Source: Trichostrongylus colubriformis
Taxonomy: Eukaryota; Nematoda; Chromadorea; Rhabditida; Trichostrongylidae
Assembly (NCBI GenBank): GCA_963978905.1
Contig: OZ022260.1
Location: 14,187,725 to 14,251,724 of the forward strand
Direction: 5' to 3'
DNA: 64,000 nucleotides
The notes under the pieces were generated by a model. It had not been told where the DNA came from. It saw nothing but the letters and a program-made list of their open reading frames with translations, and did not search any database. Numbering within the stretch: the first letter of the stretch is position 1; each line of letters starts with the position of its first letter. Shown here piece after piece: positions 52,391 through 63,708 of the stretch. The position numbers and the translations under genes are program-made.

Positions 52391-53761
52391 ATTAAATATC
52401 GAAGATTAAAGGGGGGAGGGTTCGTAGGGTATGCCCGACTCTTTAGTACCTGTTTCAAAACGAGTCCACGGAAAAATGAGTTTTTATGTTACCCTTATAT
52501 TTATGTTGTATTTTGCCTACTGTGGACCGCAGGCAGAGTTTCACGCGAAAAATGTTAATCCGGCGAAGATAGAGCACCCCAAAGTCTTGCGATTCCTTTA
52601 AGAATGAATGGTAAGCGATAAAAGCTAAAGGATAACGGATAAAGGATAATGTTCTCGGTGAAAAACAATCTCTTGGGCGGTATGAGCCACCCATACTAAT
52701 TCCTTTCAAAATCGTGGCGGCGCCATTTGGCCTGTACAACGACTGTCGGGGCCAACCGATGTAGAAGTAAGTGCTTCTATCTTCTCAGACGAGTCTGGTG
52801 CCAATATCACGTACCCCGGAGGATGGGGGGGGGTACTGATGGAGAGGTGAGCGATCTCTTACTTGAACCGAGTATTCACCCCCTACGAGATCGATGTATT
52901 GGTATCAGACACGACGAAATCTGAAAGGATGAAAGCTCTGAATAGGATTGCGCGTACTTGCACATGATCATATAGTTTATAATTTAGGACCATGTGGCTT
53001 CGGAAAAAAATTATGTTTAAAAAAGTTATGACAAAATTGGTCTCATCGGTTGACCTGAAGACTATTTATTCGCTCATGTAATTATTTAATCTATTTCTTT
53101 ACATACCTATTAATTATTACGGACTTGTGGTGAAGGAGGATCATTGGCATATTTCGGACAATGTGGCTCCAACGGCTCCAGAGCAAGCGCACTCCTTCTG
53201 AGAGAATGCATTCGTGATGGAAGGCCGAATTCATTTGGAAAATTATATCGTAGAAATGGAAAATTATATCGTAAAAATGGAAAATCCTGTATAATTGAAC
53301 TTCTGAAGCATAACGTAGCTTGTTGAAGAAAAAATGCAGTAGCTCAACTCTTCAAGGCTGATCGTAATACCAACTCCTCGAGACCGCGTGAAAAGATCAC
53401 TTCTCCAGCGACATGATCAATGAGGTCGATAAAAAACCGAAATAGCAGTGCAAAACTGCACTAGCAGCTTGTGCTCTGCTCACTAGAAATCTTTGGAATG
53501 GTCATTTGACAGATGTTTCTCTCACTGTGCACTTTTAATACTGTTGATACATAGCGGGCCCGGTTCTGTACGAGAATATGCTCACTCTTGCGAGGGTTCA
53601 AGCGTGGACTCAATTTCGCGTTGTGTTCGTATCCTTCTGAGATGAGTCAAGTTGCCAACAAGTCAAGCGCCAAGGATCGAGCGGTACCTAAAAATGAGGT
53701 ATCATTGCGGTTGGTTGAAAAGACAGTATTTGAGGAGATAACAGAAAGAGCGCACCGGTGA
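52391..53761. other. No gene recognised
   Basis: Mixed AT-rich sequence with a ten-base G run near 52826 and a small tandem repeat (gaaaattatatcgta, about 21-bp period, 53237-53286). No gene supported. Confidence 0.45.
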
Positions 53762-53893
53762 GGTCGCGTTCATACTATGCGGTGCTGGCGACACAATGCG
53801 GCTGTAGGTTTCTACGTCTTCTCATGGGTCAACCTACCTCGTTGCCTGCATCGTCACTGCAATCTTCTGCCTCGCTGCCTGTGAACGCAGCTC
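53762..53893. mobile_element. Short MITE-like element
   Basis: Begins GGTCGCGTTCATACTATGCGG and ends tgcctgtgaacgcag, the same end motif as the other GC-rich MITEs here. Ends are diverged and the flanking duplication is unclear. Confidence 0.5.
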
Positions 53894-54509
53894 CTCAGTG
53901 CTAAGAATGAACACTGCCTTAAGATTGGCAAACTTCTATTGGGGCGGTGCATAATCAGTGAGGCACTTTTCGAATTCAATTTTTAGGTTTTTTTTGGCCA
54001 AATTATAAACTTCAGAAATAAGCGTTTTCATTGAACTAAATTACAAAAATGTACTTTTCTCTGATCCGTCCATTGAGCAAAAGCGATGAAAAAATTCAGC
54101 TAAAACGTTTTTAATGATGACTCGAAGCGTTGTCACCGTCGCAATCGGGAACTGCTTTCTATTACATAGTCGTTGAAACGTCAATTTCCACTACAAAAAA
54201 ATGCAGCATCAAAAAATCTTTCTAATTATGCACCAACCTGATAAAAAGGCTCGTTCTTCAGGCAACGATTGATGTAAGACCCAGCCTCTCACTCGCGTTG
54301 CGCACGGGACCGAGAGGCGTGCGGGAGGGCCGTTTTCCTCTACCACGCCCTCGAATCACATTGTGCGCTAAAGTTAAAAGTATGGTGGGCTGAAATCGAA
54401 AAAGCATTGAGCGGTAATAAGTGAGATACTCGAAATCACGCCCTACACGAAAGGTTATAGCGAAAAAGTGATCAAAGCGCGAAGTCCTGGTAAACTCGCT
54501 ATCTCCCGC
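53894..54509. other. No gene recognised
   Basis: AT-rich intergenic sequence; nothing supported. Confidence 0.4.
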
Positions 54510-55000
54510 ATTACTTCAAACTGCACATATCATCTTTTCGAGTTGTTCGCTGTAGGAGACGGAGCCTCACGCTAATTGTCATCTGTTGTCACGTAGGGCG
54601 TATTTCATTCATTCATCATGACATGAAGCAAGTGAAACAACAAACAGCAAACAACAAATAAGTGAACAATGAGAGGAGGAATAAGCGAAGGAGCAAGAAT
54701 AAGAAAATTCTTGTAATAAAAAATTCACCTTCAACAAGCACTCGAAGTAACTTAGAATTTTAAATTACAAACAAGTGAAACAATGAGTGAGAGAATAAGC
54801 GAAGGGACAAGAATAAGGAATTTTTATAATAAAAAATTCACTTTGAACAAGCACTCAGAGTAGAGAATTTACGACTTCAAAAATTACGCCAGATTACGAT
54901 GCTATGCGTCGTGTGTGTAACTGCAGCAATCTGAGCGGACTGCAAGTGTTCACCGTAGGCGAGAACCGCCCCCTTCCGGTGTCTTTGTATGTTTGAGACT
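54510..55000 (+). repeat. Dispersed repeat, copy 2, with internal duplication
   Basis: Diverged partner of 52040-52390. It carries an extra internal tandem duplication of about 115 bp (54661-54753 and 54776-54868, both with aagcgaagg, then aataaaaaattcac and aacaagcactc). Confidence 0.7.
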
Positions 55001-55656
55001 CACTATCCGCAGGATCAAGCGACACATTTTAAGGTGGCTCGGAGGACGGCAAGCCGCGAAACTCATTGGTGAAAGGGCGCTGGAAAGATTCCAGCCACAC
55101 TACTTGTCGTGCGAACGATGAGGATCCAAAAATCCAGCAGCATTATGGTACCAGCCTTGTGGCAAGTACGGTATTTACCTTTGATACTGACGAACGTCAA
55201 GGAGAACACGAAGCGCATTCAACATTTCTTCGTTGAAGGCACACCTCGCGATTAATTGTAAGGCTGCGTTCATACCAAATTGAATGAGAGTTTTGGCGCA
55301 TTCGCGTCATGCATGAGATACGTATCGATCAGAAAATGAAGTACAGTCCACTTCCCGGCGGCTGGCAGGGCGTGGCCCTACTGACTTGGGTAAGAGAGTA
55401 CGTGGCGAGAGCGAGAATGTGTGGCAGGGTGAGAGAGATCGATCCACGTTCATTCAAGTCCGTAGGCCTCGCCCTGCCAGGCGCTGGGAAATGGACTGTA
55501 TTGGCGCATCTGCGATTTGAGAGAATTGGCGCATTCGCGTGCGTGATGGATAAGATACATATCGATCTAGAAAATGAGAATATTGGGGCATCCACGATTT
55601 GAGAGAATTGGCGCATTCGCGTGATGGATAAGATACGTATCGATCTAGAAAATGAG

Positions 55657-55671
55657 AGTATTGGGGCATCC
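55657..55671. repeat. Target-site duplication of the RTE, left
   Basis: The 15-bp string agtattggggcatcc is repeated at 58136-58150 exactly at the other end of the RTE. An uninterrupted relative of this junction is visible in the MITE at about 55583-55600. Confidence 0.8.
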
Positions 55672-56295
55672 CAGAACAGGAGCGCGACGAGTTCTACTTC
55701 CAGCTACAAGATCTACTGCGCGAGACGAGGACCCGATTCACCATCATCTGCGGAGATCTCAATGCTAAACTCGGATCACGACGACCAGGCGAGTTCCGAG
55801 TTGGACCCCACGGATTCGGTGAGAAAAACGAGGCTGGCGATAGACTCGCCGACTTCATCGTCGGGAACCGGTTGTTCCATGCGAACAGCTTCTTCAGGAA
55901 GGCGGAACGGAGGAAGTGGACCTGGAGGTCCCCGAACTGCCAGCACAGAAACGAAATCGACCACTATCTAGTAAGTACGCGGACCCTGGTCGCCGACGTC
56001 GCGTCGTCGCCCCATTCTCAGTTGGAAGCGACCATCGAATGCTGCGCGGACGTTTCGTCATACCACACCGCCCCTTCCGCTATCATGAAAGGAAGCCACC
56101 GAGTCTATTTAACCCGGAAGCAGCACATAGCTACATTGAAGACAACGTTGACACGAATTCGACGTACGAGGAGCTACTCAACACCCTGGCTGTGGCGGCC
56201 TCCATTGCCACAGTACCCGGAAGGAGCCACGAAGAAGGAGAACAAGGGAGCTGCTGCAAAGACGTGCCGAGCTCGCGCTCGACCCGAGACGCCAC
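55672..56295 (+). pseudogene. RTE endonuclease fragment, frameshifted
   Basis: C-terminal part of an APE endonuclease: FTIICGDLNAKLG and NEIDHYL in one frame, then SVGSDHRMLRG (catalytic Asp-His) in a second frame, then RRAELALDPRRH leading into the reverse transcriptase in the third. At least two frameshifts, near 56000 and near 56245, make it non-functional. Confidence 0.85.
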
Positions 56296-58110
56296 ATGGA
56301 GTCTGTAATCATCTCCAGACAATGCCGAGCCAGCTATGAACACGACTTGAAGCAGTACCGCAACCGCATCCTGGAGGAAGCAGCATCAAACAAGCGGAGC
56401 ATTAAGCTTGCCAAGAGGAGCCTGACGACCGAGCGAGTGATCATCGAGGCGCTGCGGACCGAAGACGGCGTCGTGACCAACCGGCCTGGCATCGAGAAGG
56501 TTGCCGCTGACTTCTATACCAAGCTTTACGAAGACCGCCTACAAGTACCGAAAAAGGACTACCGCCCCGGAAATGTGCCTGCAGTGCTCGCCTCCGAAGT
56601 GCGTCATGCGATCTCCCAGATGCAGCCAAACCGCGCACCAGGACTTGACCGGGTGACCGCCGAGCTGCTCAAGGCAGGAGGACCGAACCTACACAGGGCG
56701 CTGGCGAGGATCTTTTCGGAGCATCTTGACGGCAAGCCTATCCCGGAGTACTGGAGAATAGCGAAGCTGATTTTGCTGCCGAAAAAGGGACCGCGGGAAC
56801 TCCTGTCCAACTGGCGTCCCATCGCTCTACTCAGCTTACTCTATAAGACCTACTCCAAGGTCCTGCTGAATAGACTGAAGAGGAGATTGAAGGAGGAACA
56901 GCCACGAGAGCAAGCGGGATTCCGGAGCGGATACAGCTGTGCAGACCACATTCAAACGGTATCCCAACTCGTGGAGCGCTGCCGAGAGTACAAGCTGCCG
57001 CTCGTGCTCACCTTCATCGACTACGAAAAGGCGTTTGACCAGCTCGACCACGGATTCCTGCTACGAGCTCTGGAGAAGCTGAACATCGAGGAGGGATACC
57101 TCGCCGCGTTATCCGACTGCTATAGCAACAACTGGCTGCTTCTCAAGCTATTCTCCAATGAATTGAAGATTCCAGTGCATCGCGGAGTCAAGCAGGTCGA
57201 CACCGTATCTCCTATACTATTCACTGCCGCGCTCGAGATCATATTCCGACAGCTAGACTGGGAACAGTACGGGGTCTCAATCGACGGTGAAAAGCTGACA
57301 CACCTACGCTTTGCCGACGACATAGTACTGATCAAAAGAACGATGGACGAGGCGGAGAAGATGTTGAATCAGTTAAACAAGGAGAGCGAGAAGGCGGGCC
57401 TGCGCATCAACATCAAGAAGACGCAATACATCCGAAACGAAACAGCAGCGGAGGCGGAACCACATGGAGCGATCAGGCTGAATGGTGAACCTATAGAGGA
57501 GGCGACTGAGTACATCTACCTTGGTAGGGCCATCAACGCCAAAAACACGCTGACTTTGGAGCTGACAAGACGGACGAGAGCCGGCTGGGCAGCATACAAC
57601 AACATCAAGGAGGCGCACAGCACACTACGGGACCGCGAGATGAAGGCCACCCTCTTCAACACATGCGTACTCCCGGCACTGTGCTACGGATCGGAGACGT
57701 GGGCATACACTAGCACGACACTGAGCCGCATCAGAACCGCCCACCGCGCGATGGAGAGACACCTGCTTGGATACACCACTTACCGGCAGAGGAACGAAGG
57801 ACTGAGCAGCGAGGACATGCGCAAGAGATCAGGACTGGCAGACCCGCTCGAGTACATGGCCCGAAGCAAGCACAAATGGGCCGGACATATTCAACGGAGG
57901 ACCGACGGACGATGGACGCGAGCAGTCACCGACTGGAGACCGCGAGATGTCAAGAGGCCGATGGGCAGACCTCCGATACGCTGGGCAGATTCTATTCGAC
58001 AAACCACAAGACTGTTCTACCGTTTCAGACGCGACTCCAAACCATGGCCAACTGCAGCGAGAGACCGCGATCTGTGGCGGAAGATGGGCTCCGCGCTGAC
58101 AAGCCGATAG
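56296..58110 (+). CDS. RTE reverse transcriptase, open but headless
   Basis: 604 codons, open to a TAG at 58110. Motifs in order: NRAPGLDRVTAELLKAGG, NWRPIALLSLLYKTYSKVL, EQAGFRSGYSCADHI, LTFIDYEKAFDQLDH (motif A), GVKQVDTVSPILFTAALE (motif B) and LRFADDIVLI (motif C, catalytic DD). The C-terminal part has WAGHIQRRTDGRWT and GRPPIRWADSI, as in other RTE proteins. Motif B normally reads GVKQGDT; here Gly is Val, which probably hurts activity. The ATG at 56296 is internal to the original protein, so this is the tail of a larger polyprotein whose endonuclease half is broken. Confidence 0.92.
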   Translation: MESVIISRQCRASYEHDLKQYRNRILEEAASNKRSIKLAKRSLTTERVIIEALRTEDGVVTNRPGIEKVAADFYTKLYEDRLQVPKKDYRPGNVPAVLASEVRHAISQMQPNRAPGLDRVTAELLKAGGPNLHRALARIFSEHLDGKPIPEYWRIAKLILLPKKGPRELLSNWRPIALLSLLYKTYSKVLLNRLKRRLKEEQPREQAGFRSGYSCADHIQTVSQLVERCREYKLPLVLTFIDYEKAFDQLDHGFLLRALEKLNIEEGYLAALSDCYSNNWLLLKLFSNELKIPVHRGVKQVDTVSPILFTAALEIIFRQLDWEQYGVSIDGEKLTHLRFADDIVLIKRTMDEAEKMLNQLNKESEKAGLRINIKKTQYIRNETAAEAEPHGAIRLNGEPIEEATEYIYLGRAINAKNTLTLELTRRTRAGWAAYNNIKEAHSTLRDREMKATLFNTCVLPALCYGSETWAYTSTTLSRIRTAHRAMERHLLGYTTYRQRNEGLSSEDMRKRSGLADPLEYMARSKHKWAGHIQRRTDGRWTRAVTDWRPRDVKRPMGRPPIRWADSIRQTTRLFYRFRRDSKPWPTAARDRDLWRKMGSALTSR

Positions 58111-58135
58111 GAGCATACAAGTATCCAAGTATCCA

Positions 58136-58150
58136 AGTATTGGGGCATCC
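58136..58150. repeat. Target-site duplication of the RTE, right
   Basis: Right-hand copy of agtattggggcatcc, followed by the MITE sequence acgatttgagagaattgg. Confidence 0.8.
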
Positions 58151-58394
58151 ACGATTTGAGAGAATTGGCGCATTCGCGTCATGCATGAGATACGCATCGA
58201 TCAGGAAATGAGAGTATTGGCGCATCCGCGATTTTGGATTTTTGCCATAACAGATATCCATTTTCGATAAGATATGAAATATCAGGAAATGGAAAGAGGA
58301 GGAAAGAAATCAACCGCATGGCTACGCCGAAAATCTCAAATCGCGGTTGCGTTGATGCCCCAAAACTCGCATTCATTTTGGTATGAACGTAACC

Positions 58395-58933
58395 CTTGCG
58401 CTATCGCACCTATTAATGAAAGTGGAGGTCTTGATTTGACCACGAGAGAAGAAAAACTGGCGTTAAGCTCAAGGAACGACGAAGACGAGGTTTCTTGAAT
58501 ACAGTCCCCATACGAGTATTGCAGCCTAGAATTGAGACTCTGCTTGATGGTATCACTCGGATTTCAATGATATCACCTGTTTCCTCCTGTTAACGTGCTT
58601 TCGCCACGTAAACGCCACGTTGGTATCCGGTTCATCCAACGCCGAGCGTAATTCGCTTCTGTGGATGCAGCTCGATTGAGGTCGAGCGGGCCTCGTCGCG
58701 TAGGTGCGCCGCGAAGTGTGCGGCCTGGACAGCTGCCGAAGGATCTACCTGCCTCAAGAAGGTAAGCGCCTATTTGATCACCGTGTGGTGTGCCTTTGGA
58801 ATTGTGCAAATGCGATAAATACGGCTGAATCAAGCTCTCTGAAAATGCGTCTAGTATCCTATTCCCTTGGGAATAGGCGTTGCAGATGAATACTATTTGA
58901 TCTGTGAGATAACGTTCTTCGATATTTAGTTGA
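58395..58933. other. Spacer between MITE A and MITE B
   Basis: No gene or repeat recognised. Confidence 0.4.
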
Positions 58934-59398
58934 GGTTGCGTTCATACTAAATCGAATGAGAGTTTTGGCACATCGGCGCATCGGCGCCCGCGATTTGGGA
59001 GAATTGGCGTACCACGTCACCCTTTTGAACGCGGCGCGTGCAAACGTGCGGTTGATTTCTTTTTCTCCTCTTTCCATTTCTTGATCTTCTTGTGTTATGG
59101 CAAATATTCAAAATCGTAGATGCGTCAATACTCCCAATCGATGTGTATCCTATCCATCACGCGAATGCGTCAATTCTCTCAAATCGCGGATGCGCCGATG
59201 CGCCGATCCACCAATTCTCTCAGATCGCAGATGCGCCAATACTCTCATATTTTTCAATCGATATGCATCTTATCCATCACGCGAATACGCCATTCTCTCA
59301 AATCGCGGATGCGCCAATACTTTCATTTTCTGATCGATACATATCTCATGCATGACGCGAATGCGCCAAAACTCATTCGATTTGGTATGAACGCAGCC
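58934..59398. mobile_element. MITE B
   Basis: 465 bp, left end GGTTGCGTTCATACTAAATC, right end the inverse of GGCTGCGTTCATACCAAATC, TTA after the right end and TGA before the left. Inside are several copies of the modules found in MITE A, in both orientations, including catcacgcgaatgcg and ctctcaaatcgcgg. Confidence 0.8.
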
Positions 59399-59509
59399 TT
59401 ATTGTTAGAGTTCATAGTTTAGTGAACTAGTCTGGTGCCAACTCACCAAACCTGGAAGGATGAAAAGTCGCTGACAGGAACCGATCTGAGGTTTGATTTG
59501 TGGGTGTTA

Positions 59510-59993
59510 GGCTGCGCTCATACCAAATTGAATGCGAGTTTTGGCGCATCGGCGCATCCACGATTTGAAATTTTGGCGTAGCCACGTCACTCTGCTGAAC
59601 GCGGCGCGTGCCGACATGCTGTTGATTTCTTTTTCTTCTCTTTCCATTACTTGATTTTCCATATCTTATCGAATGTCGGTATCTGTTATGGCAAATATCC
59701 AAAATCGCGGATGCGCCAATACTCTTTCGATCAATACTTATCTTATCCTTTACGCAAATGCGCCATTTCTCTCAAATCGCGGATGCACCGATGCGCCGAT
59801 CCGCCAATTCTCTGAAATCGCGGGTCCGATACTCTCACTTTTCTTCAATCGATATGTATCTTGTCCTTGACGCGAATGCGCCAATTCTCTCAAATCGCGC
59901 ATGCGCAAATGCGCTCATTTTCTCGATCGATTCGTATATTTAACTTTACGCCGATGCGCCAAAACTCTCATTCATTTTGGCGTGAACGCATCC
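59510..59993. mobile_element. MITE C
   Basis: 484 bp with ends GGCTGCGCTCATACC and, inverted, GGATGCGTTCACGCC, flanked by a perfect TTA duplication (59507-59509 and 59994-59996). Internal modules as in MITEs A and B. The TTA duplication and GG-start termini support a PIF/Harbinger-type origin. Confidence 0.83.
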
Positions 59994-61475
59994 TTAGTGG
60001 CGCCAGTTACTACTATCCCATGTACGCCTTACTGTGTGCAGCAACATTGCGTAACGATGACTTCGCTTAAAACTGTTAACTTAAACCAACCCCGTGGGAC
60101 AAAGCTCACCAGAAACCTTTTAGAATGCAACCGCCATATTCAATGACCTTTCATATAGCCTCGAATAACGAACATACATTATAGAAGGATTATCGCAGTA
60201 CAGCGAAGATCCAGTGCCCATTGTATTTAACAAAGTCCGCATTTTTTTCGGTAATTTTTAATATTTCTATCAATCTTCTGTGAGCATAGCTTAGTGATTC
60301 TATGATCTCAAAAAAAGAAACCAGTTGTTCAAGGGCCACATTTCATTTTCTTGCATGACTGGAGGAGAAGGACTTCAGTAAGAGTGAAGGAGTTCGTGAT
60401 TTATTTACCTCGTTCGAAGACTCGGTTATGGGAAATTTTGGTAAACTGTTGAGATAAAAAACAGAGTACTCAGTAGCAGAGAAATAACTTGATGAAAAGG
60501 ATAACAATGTGAAGAATGGAGCCCTCTTTTTCCTCACCCCTCACCTTCTCTCTCTCATCATTAGCCGCTGTAGGAATGATGTAGATGGCGAGGGGTTAAC
60601 CAACCAGTTGCAAACGTTGACTAGCCCTCGCAACAACTCGGTTCCGTGCAGCGCTGCAGCTCAATGAGAACTCGTTGAAGACACAAAGGTGCCTTCTCAA
60701 AGCATGTTTTTTCATAACTGCGCTATTTATCTATGAAAACATCGTTTCCAAATCTGCTTTCCCTCAATGCTCCCACCTGCCCCCCCCATTCCCGATACGG
60801 AACCAAGAAATATGATGCGATCCTTAAGATCATTGTGTTCTCAACAGTAAACGCGCTCTTTATTTACGTGGATGCTGACCGCATCGTGGTTGTAAGAGCA
60901 GTTCTTTACTGGACATCGGACTTTTGCTCATCCACAACATGATCTGTAGTGATAATTATTTGAATGCAATAGAGGAGGATTTAACAATCGTCATTCGATG
61001 CTGTTGTATTTGTTTTTTGTGATGCCCGTTCACGTAGAATGCATTTTTCTGATATTTTAATTGTGATTCATGCATTTTTTGCAATTTTTTTGTTGCGATT
61101 TTTACAACTCGGTGCAGAAATGGGAGAGTGACAAGAAGCGTCGTTCCTGCTATGTAGTCAGGGGATCCAATTGTCCTCATCTCCAGCAAGCTGTCCAGCT
61201 TTTCCTATCCCTTACAATACGTGTGCATTTATTGTGTGTTCCCAAAAAATCAACTATATGTGGCTGACTTTCATGGTTTGAAGCAAGGAGCATGATTCAT
61301 TGTTCAGGGCATAGGGAAGAAGCCAATCATTTTTCACTTTTTCTTACTTCTTATGGAAGTCCCAGTGAAGCTTGCCAAAAAGGTTTGACGTCATGTAAGA
61401 AAATGACCCTTGTGATTTAGTCTAGGGTAATAATAATGAACAGATTAATAATAATCGACTGGCGGGGGCTAGTAA
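59994..61475. other. No gene recognised
   Basis: AT-rich sequence with short unconvincing open frames. Nothing supported. Confidence 0.45.
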
Positions 61476-61660
61476 GGCTTTGCTCATACTCGGCAACAGG
61501 GCGTTGCTGCGTTTCTCTGCATCTCCGCCAATGCCGTCCTGAATCGTTGCCTGCGTCATCTTTGCACCCCGCCCCCACCCCCCCCCCCCCCCTGTGCCAC
61601 TCCGCCTCGCTGCCTGTGAACGCAGCTACGCCCTGCCGGCGCCGAGTATGAAGCGGAGTG
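61476..61660. mobile_element. GC-rich MITE-like element with poly-C tract
   Basis: Left end GGCTTTGCTCATACTCGGC after TAA; right end carries the inverse (gccggcgccgagtatgaagcgg). Inside are a 15-base C run (61578-61592) and gtgaacgcag. Related to the elements at 43974 and 63585. Confidence 0.6.
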
Positions 61661-63584
61661 AGTGGGAACCAGGGTACTGCTAGGTGTCGAGAAAAATAGT
61701 CGCTTCAGTACGACCCCCCTCCCCCACCCCCTACGGGTAGCAAATACGATCCAACTTCTCTCTTTGACCTCTACAATACCAGTAACTGCTGCCGGATTGT
61801 AAAGTCGCAATGTGACCTGAAGCATAAAGATAGTTATTTCACATATCCTCATACGAGTTCGCTGCGTAGTACCTTTCGTTTCTGATCTGCTTACTGGAAG
61901 TTTAAGTTCTACCTCTGCAAGAGCGACCCCCTCAGTCTAACCAAATACGACCCCTCCCCCCGTCGAGGATTCCTCGACTCCCGGTGTATCCTGGCGGAAC
62001 ACGTAGGAGTCTTAGGCTGAGGCTATTATTCATACGATCGCATGTGTCGTCAGTCATCACTGTCACTCGAGCTTGCTATTCCTCGTTCGCAGCACTGGCA
62101 TGTTACCAGTTACGGACCGTGCGTTGTGGCGCGAAAGTAGTACGCTCAATGAGAGTGCGCACGACGACACAGGCTGTCGCGTGATAGTGCAGCTCGTAGT
62201 TTTACCTACCCAAACTGTTGTTACCTATGTTGTTTCTGCTGCTATCGAAAACTATCTGTTTGTATTTGAGGAGGAAGTGGCTCAAGTGGTAATTCTGTCA
62301 TGGTTAATAAAAGTAAACTTGCTGGTACCGTCATACTTATAGGATTTGTGTGTTTATGGCATGGTTACATTGACGACTACTTGGTGCGTTCTTTTGAGTG
62401 CAGCCACACTCATTTTGCCTCTATAAATATTATTTTTACCACTGGAAAAACATCATTTTGCAGAGAGCGTATGTTTCAAGTCATTCATCGCATAAGGTCA
62501 GTTTATACAACAGTTTGTAGTAGACGAGCAACATGGTGTGTAAGCGGGTGTAGGTCAAGACACTCGAAATGGGTCAAACCGCTGACACTCCGCGCGATGC
62601 GGCCAAGAAATAATGACGGCAGCAAGGCCCATGTCGCGCACGGTGGCCTAGCTCGTACGGAGCGGTAGCTCAAATTGAGTGCTCTGACCTGCACCCTGAT
62701 CGTGTCCTTCACGGATGTGGTGCAGAAGGAGTCGTCGCGGTGGCGCATTGCGCGATTTACGTATTGATCTCTCGCGGGTGTTTGCCACCAGAACAGGAAA
62801 TCCGAGTGACCGCGTTTCGAGCACATTGCGATGGTGCGAGATAGCGACGCCGCATTAGTTTGTCGTGAAGCGGTTGCCCCTCGAATAAGACGCATTTCAC
62901 GGCGATCGCTTTAGGACCCATCCAATACGCTACGCTACGCCACCGTGTCGCACACCGGATGCCGAAACGAGAATTTTCTACGCTAACGACACACACTCGA
63001 TCTCTCACAGCTCCAAGTGTGAAATTGCCGCGCCGCTAGCGACTTCGCGAAGCCGCATCGGCTGCTCCTGCACAGCATCCTTTTCTACACAGCTACCGGG
63101 AATTCGCGAATTACTCGCACTCTCCTGATCTCCTATAAATAATCAATTTGCATGATACTACACCAGGCATACCACCTGAACATTGGTATCATAACAGTAC
63201 TGGACAAAAACAGTTCTCGTATGAAATACAAAACAGCAATGGAAACTATGGAATGCTATGCGATCAGGCACAATTACACTTACAAAATACTATTCGCAGT
63301 GGATTACGGAAACGTCTGCATTCACAAAGATGTGAGAATGATAATTCATTTTGGCTTTTTCTTGCAAGTATGTTTCACTTCTAAAGGGATTGATCTAGAT
63401 CTCATTTCAACGGCACTGTATCGTTGCAAAAGTATTAGAATCGTTTGATTGGATTCTTTTTGTTGATGCAGACATCGGAGTGGTCAATGAGAACAGGTGC
63501 ACTATTTTTCCACATTTTTAAAAGATTTCTTGAATACATCAAGCCCTTCTGCGCAACGCACTCTGCTCTCGTTCGGCCGCACTC
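61661..63584. other. No gene recognised
   Basis: Two pyrimidine-rich stretches near 61715-61735 and 61945-61965, then a more GC-rich, CpG-containing segment about 62560-63100 that could be regulatory or a repeat. Short open frames only. Confidence 0.4.
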
Positions 63585-63708
63585 ATACCTCGAGTGTGGT
63601 GCCGGTGACAGGACGTGGCTGCGTTCAAAGACAGCGAGGCAGTGTGGCACGGACAAAGTGAGACGCAGTCACGCCCTGCCGCTGGTTCCGCGAAGTATAA
63701 GCGCGACC
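63585..63708. mobile_element. Short MITE-like element
   Basis: GGCCGCACTCATACC at the left and the inverse of GGTCGCGCTTATACTTCGC at the right; interior shares gacagcgaggcag and cacgccctgccg with the copy at 61476. Confidence 0.55.

Larger units (their letters stand above)
55672..58135 (+). mobile_element. 5'-truncated RTE-type retrotransposon
   Basis: 2464 bp. It begins inside the endonuclease domain and ends just after the reverse transcriptase ORF with a short (AAGTATCC)n tail, the very short 3' region and repeat tail being typical of RTE elements. Truncation at the 5' end is the usual result of incomplete target-primed reverse transcription. Confidence 0.9.
55262..58394. mobile_element. 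MITE A, interrupted by an RTE retrotransposon
   Basis: Left end GGCTGCGTTCATACC then AAATTGAATGAGAG; right end is the inverted form (ctcattcattttggtatgaacgtaacc region, with GGTTACGTTCATACC on the minus strand). Between them are repeated modules gcgcattcgcgt, atgagatacgtatcgatc and gcatccgcgatttgag. The left end follows TAA. The 2.46-kb RTE at 55672-58135 sits inside it. The intact element would be about 0.65 kb. Confidence 0.75.

Noticed and set aside
55309..59943. Short open frames in the MITE region with repeated ANAPILSNRGCA-like peptides
   Set aside because: They follow the MITE modules in all frames and both strands; not coding.
62560..63100. GC-rich stretch as a protein-coding exon
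   Set aside because: Open in more than one frame for short distances only, with no conserved motif and no clear splice sites.
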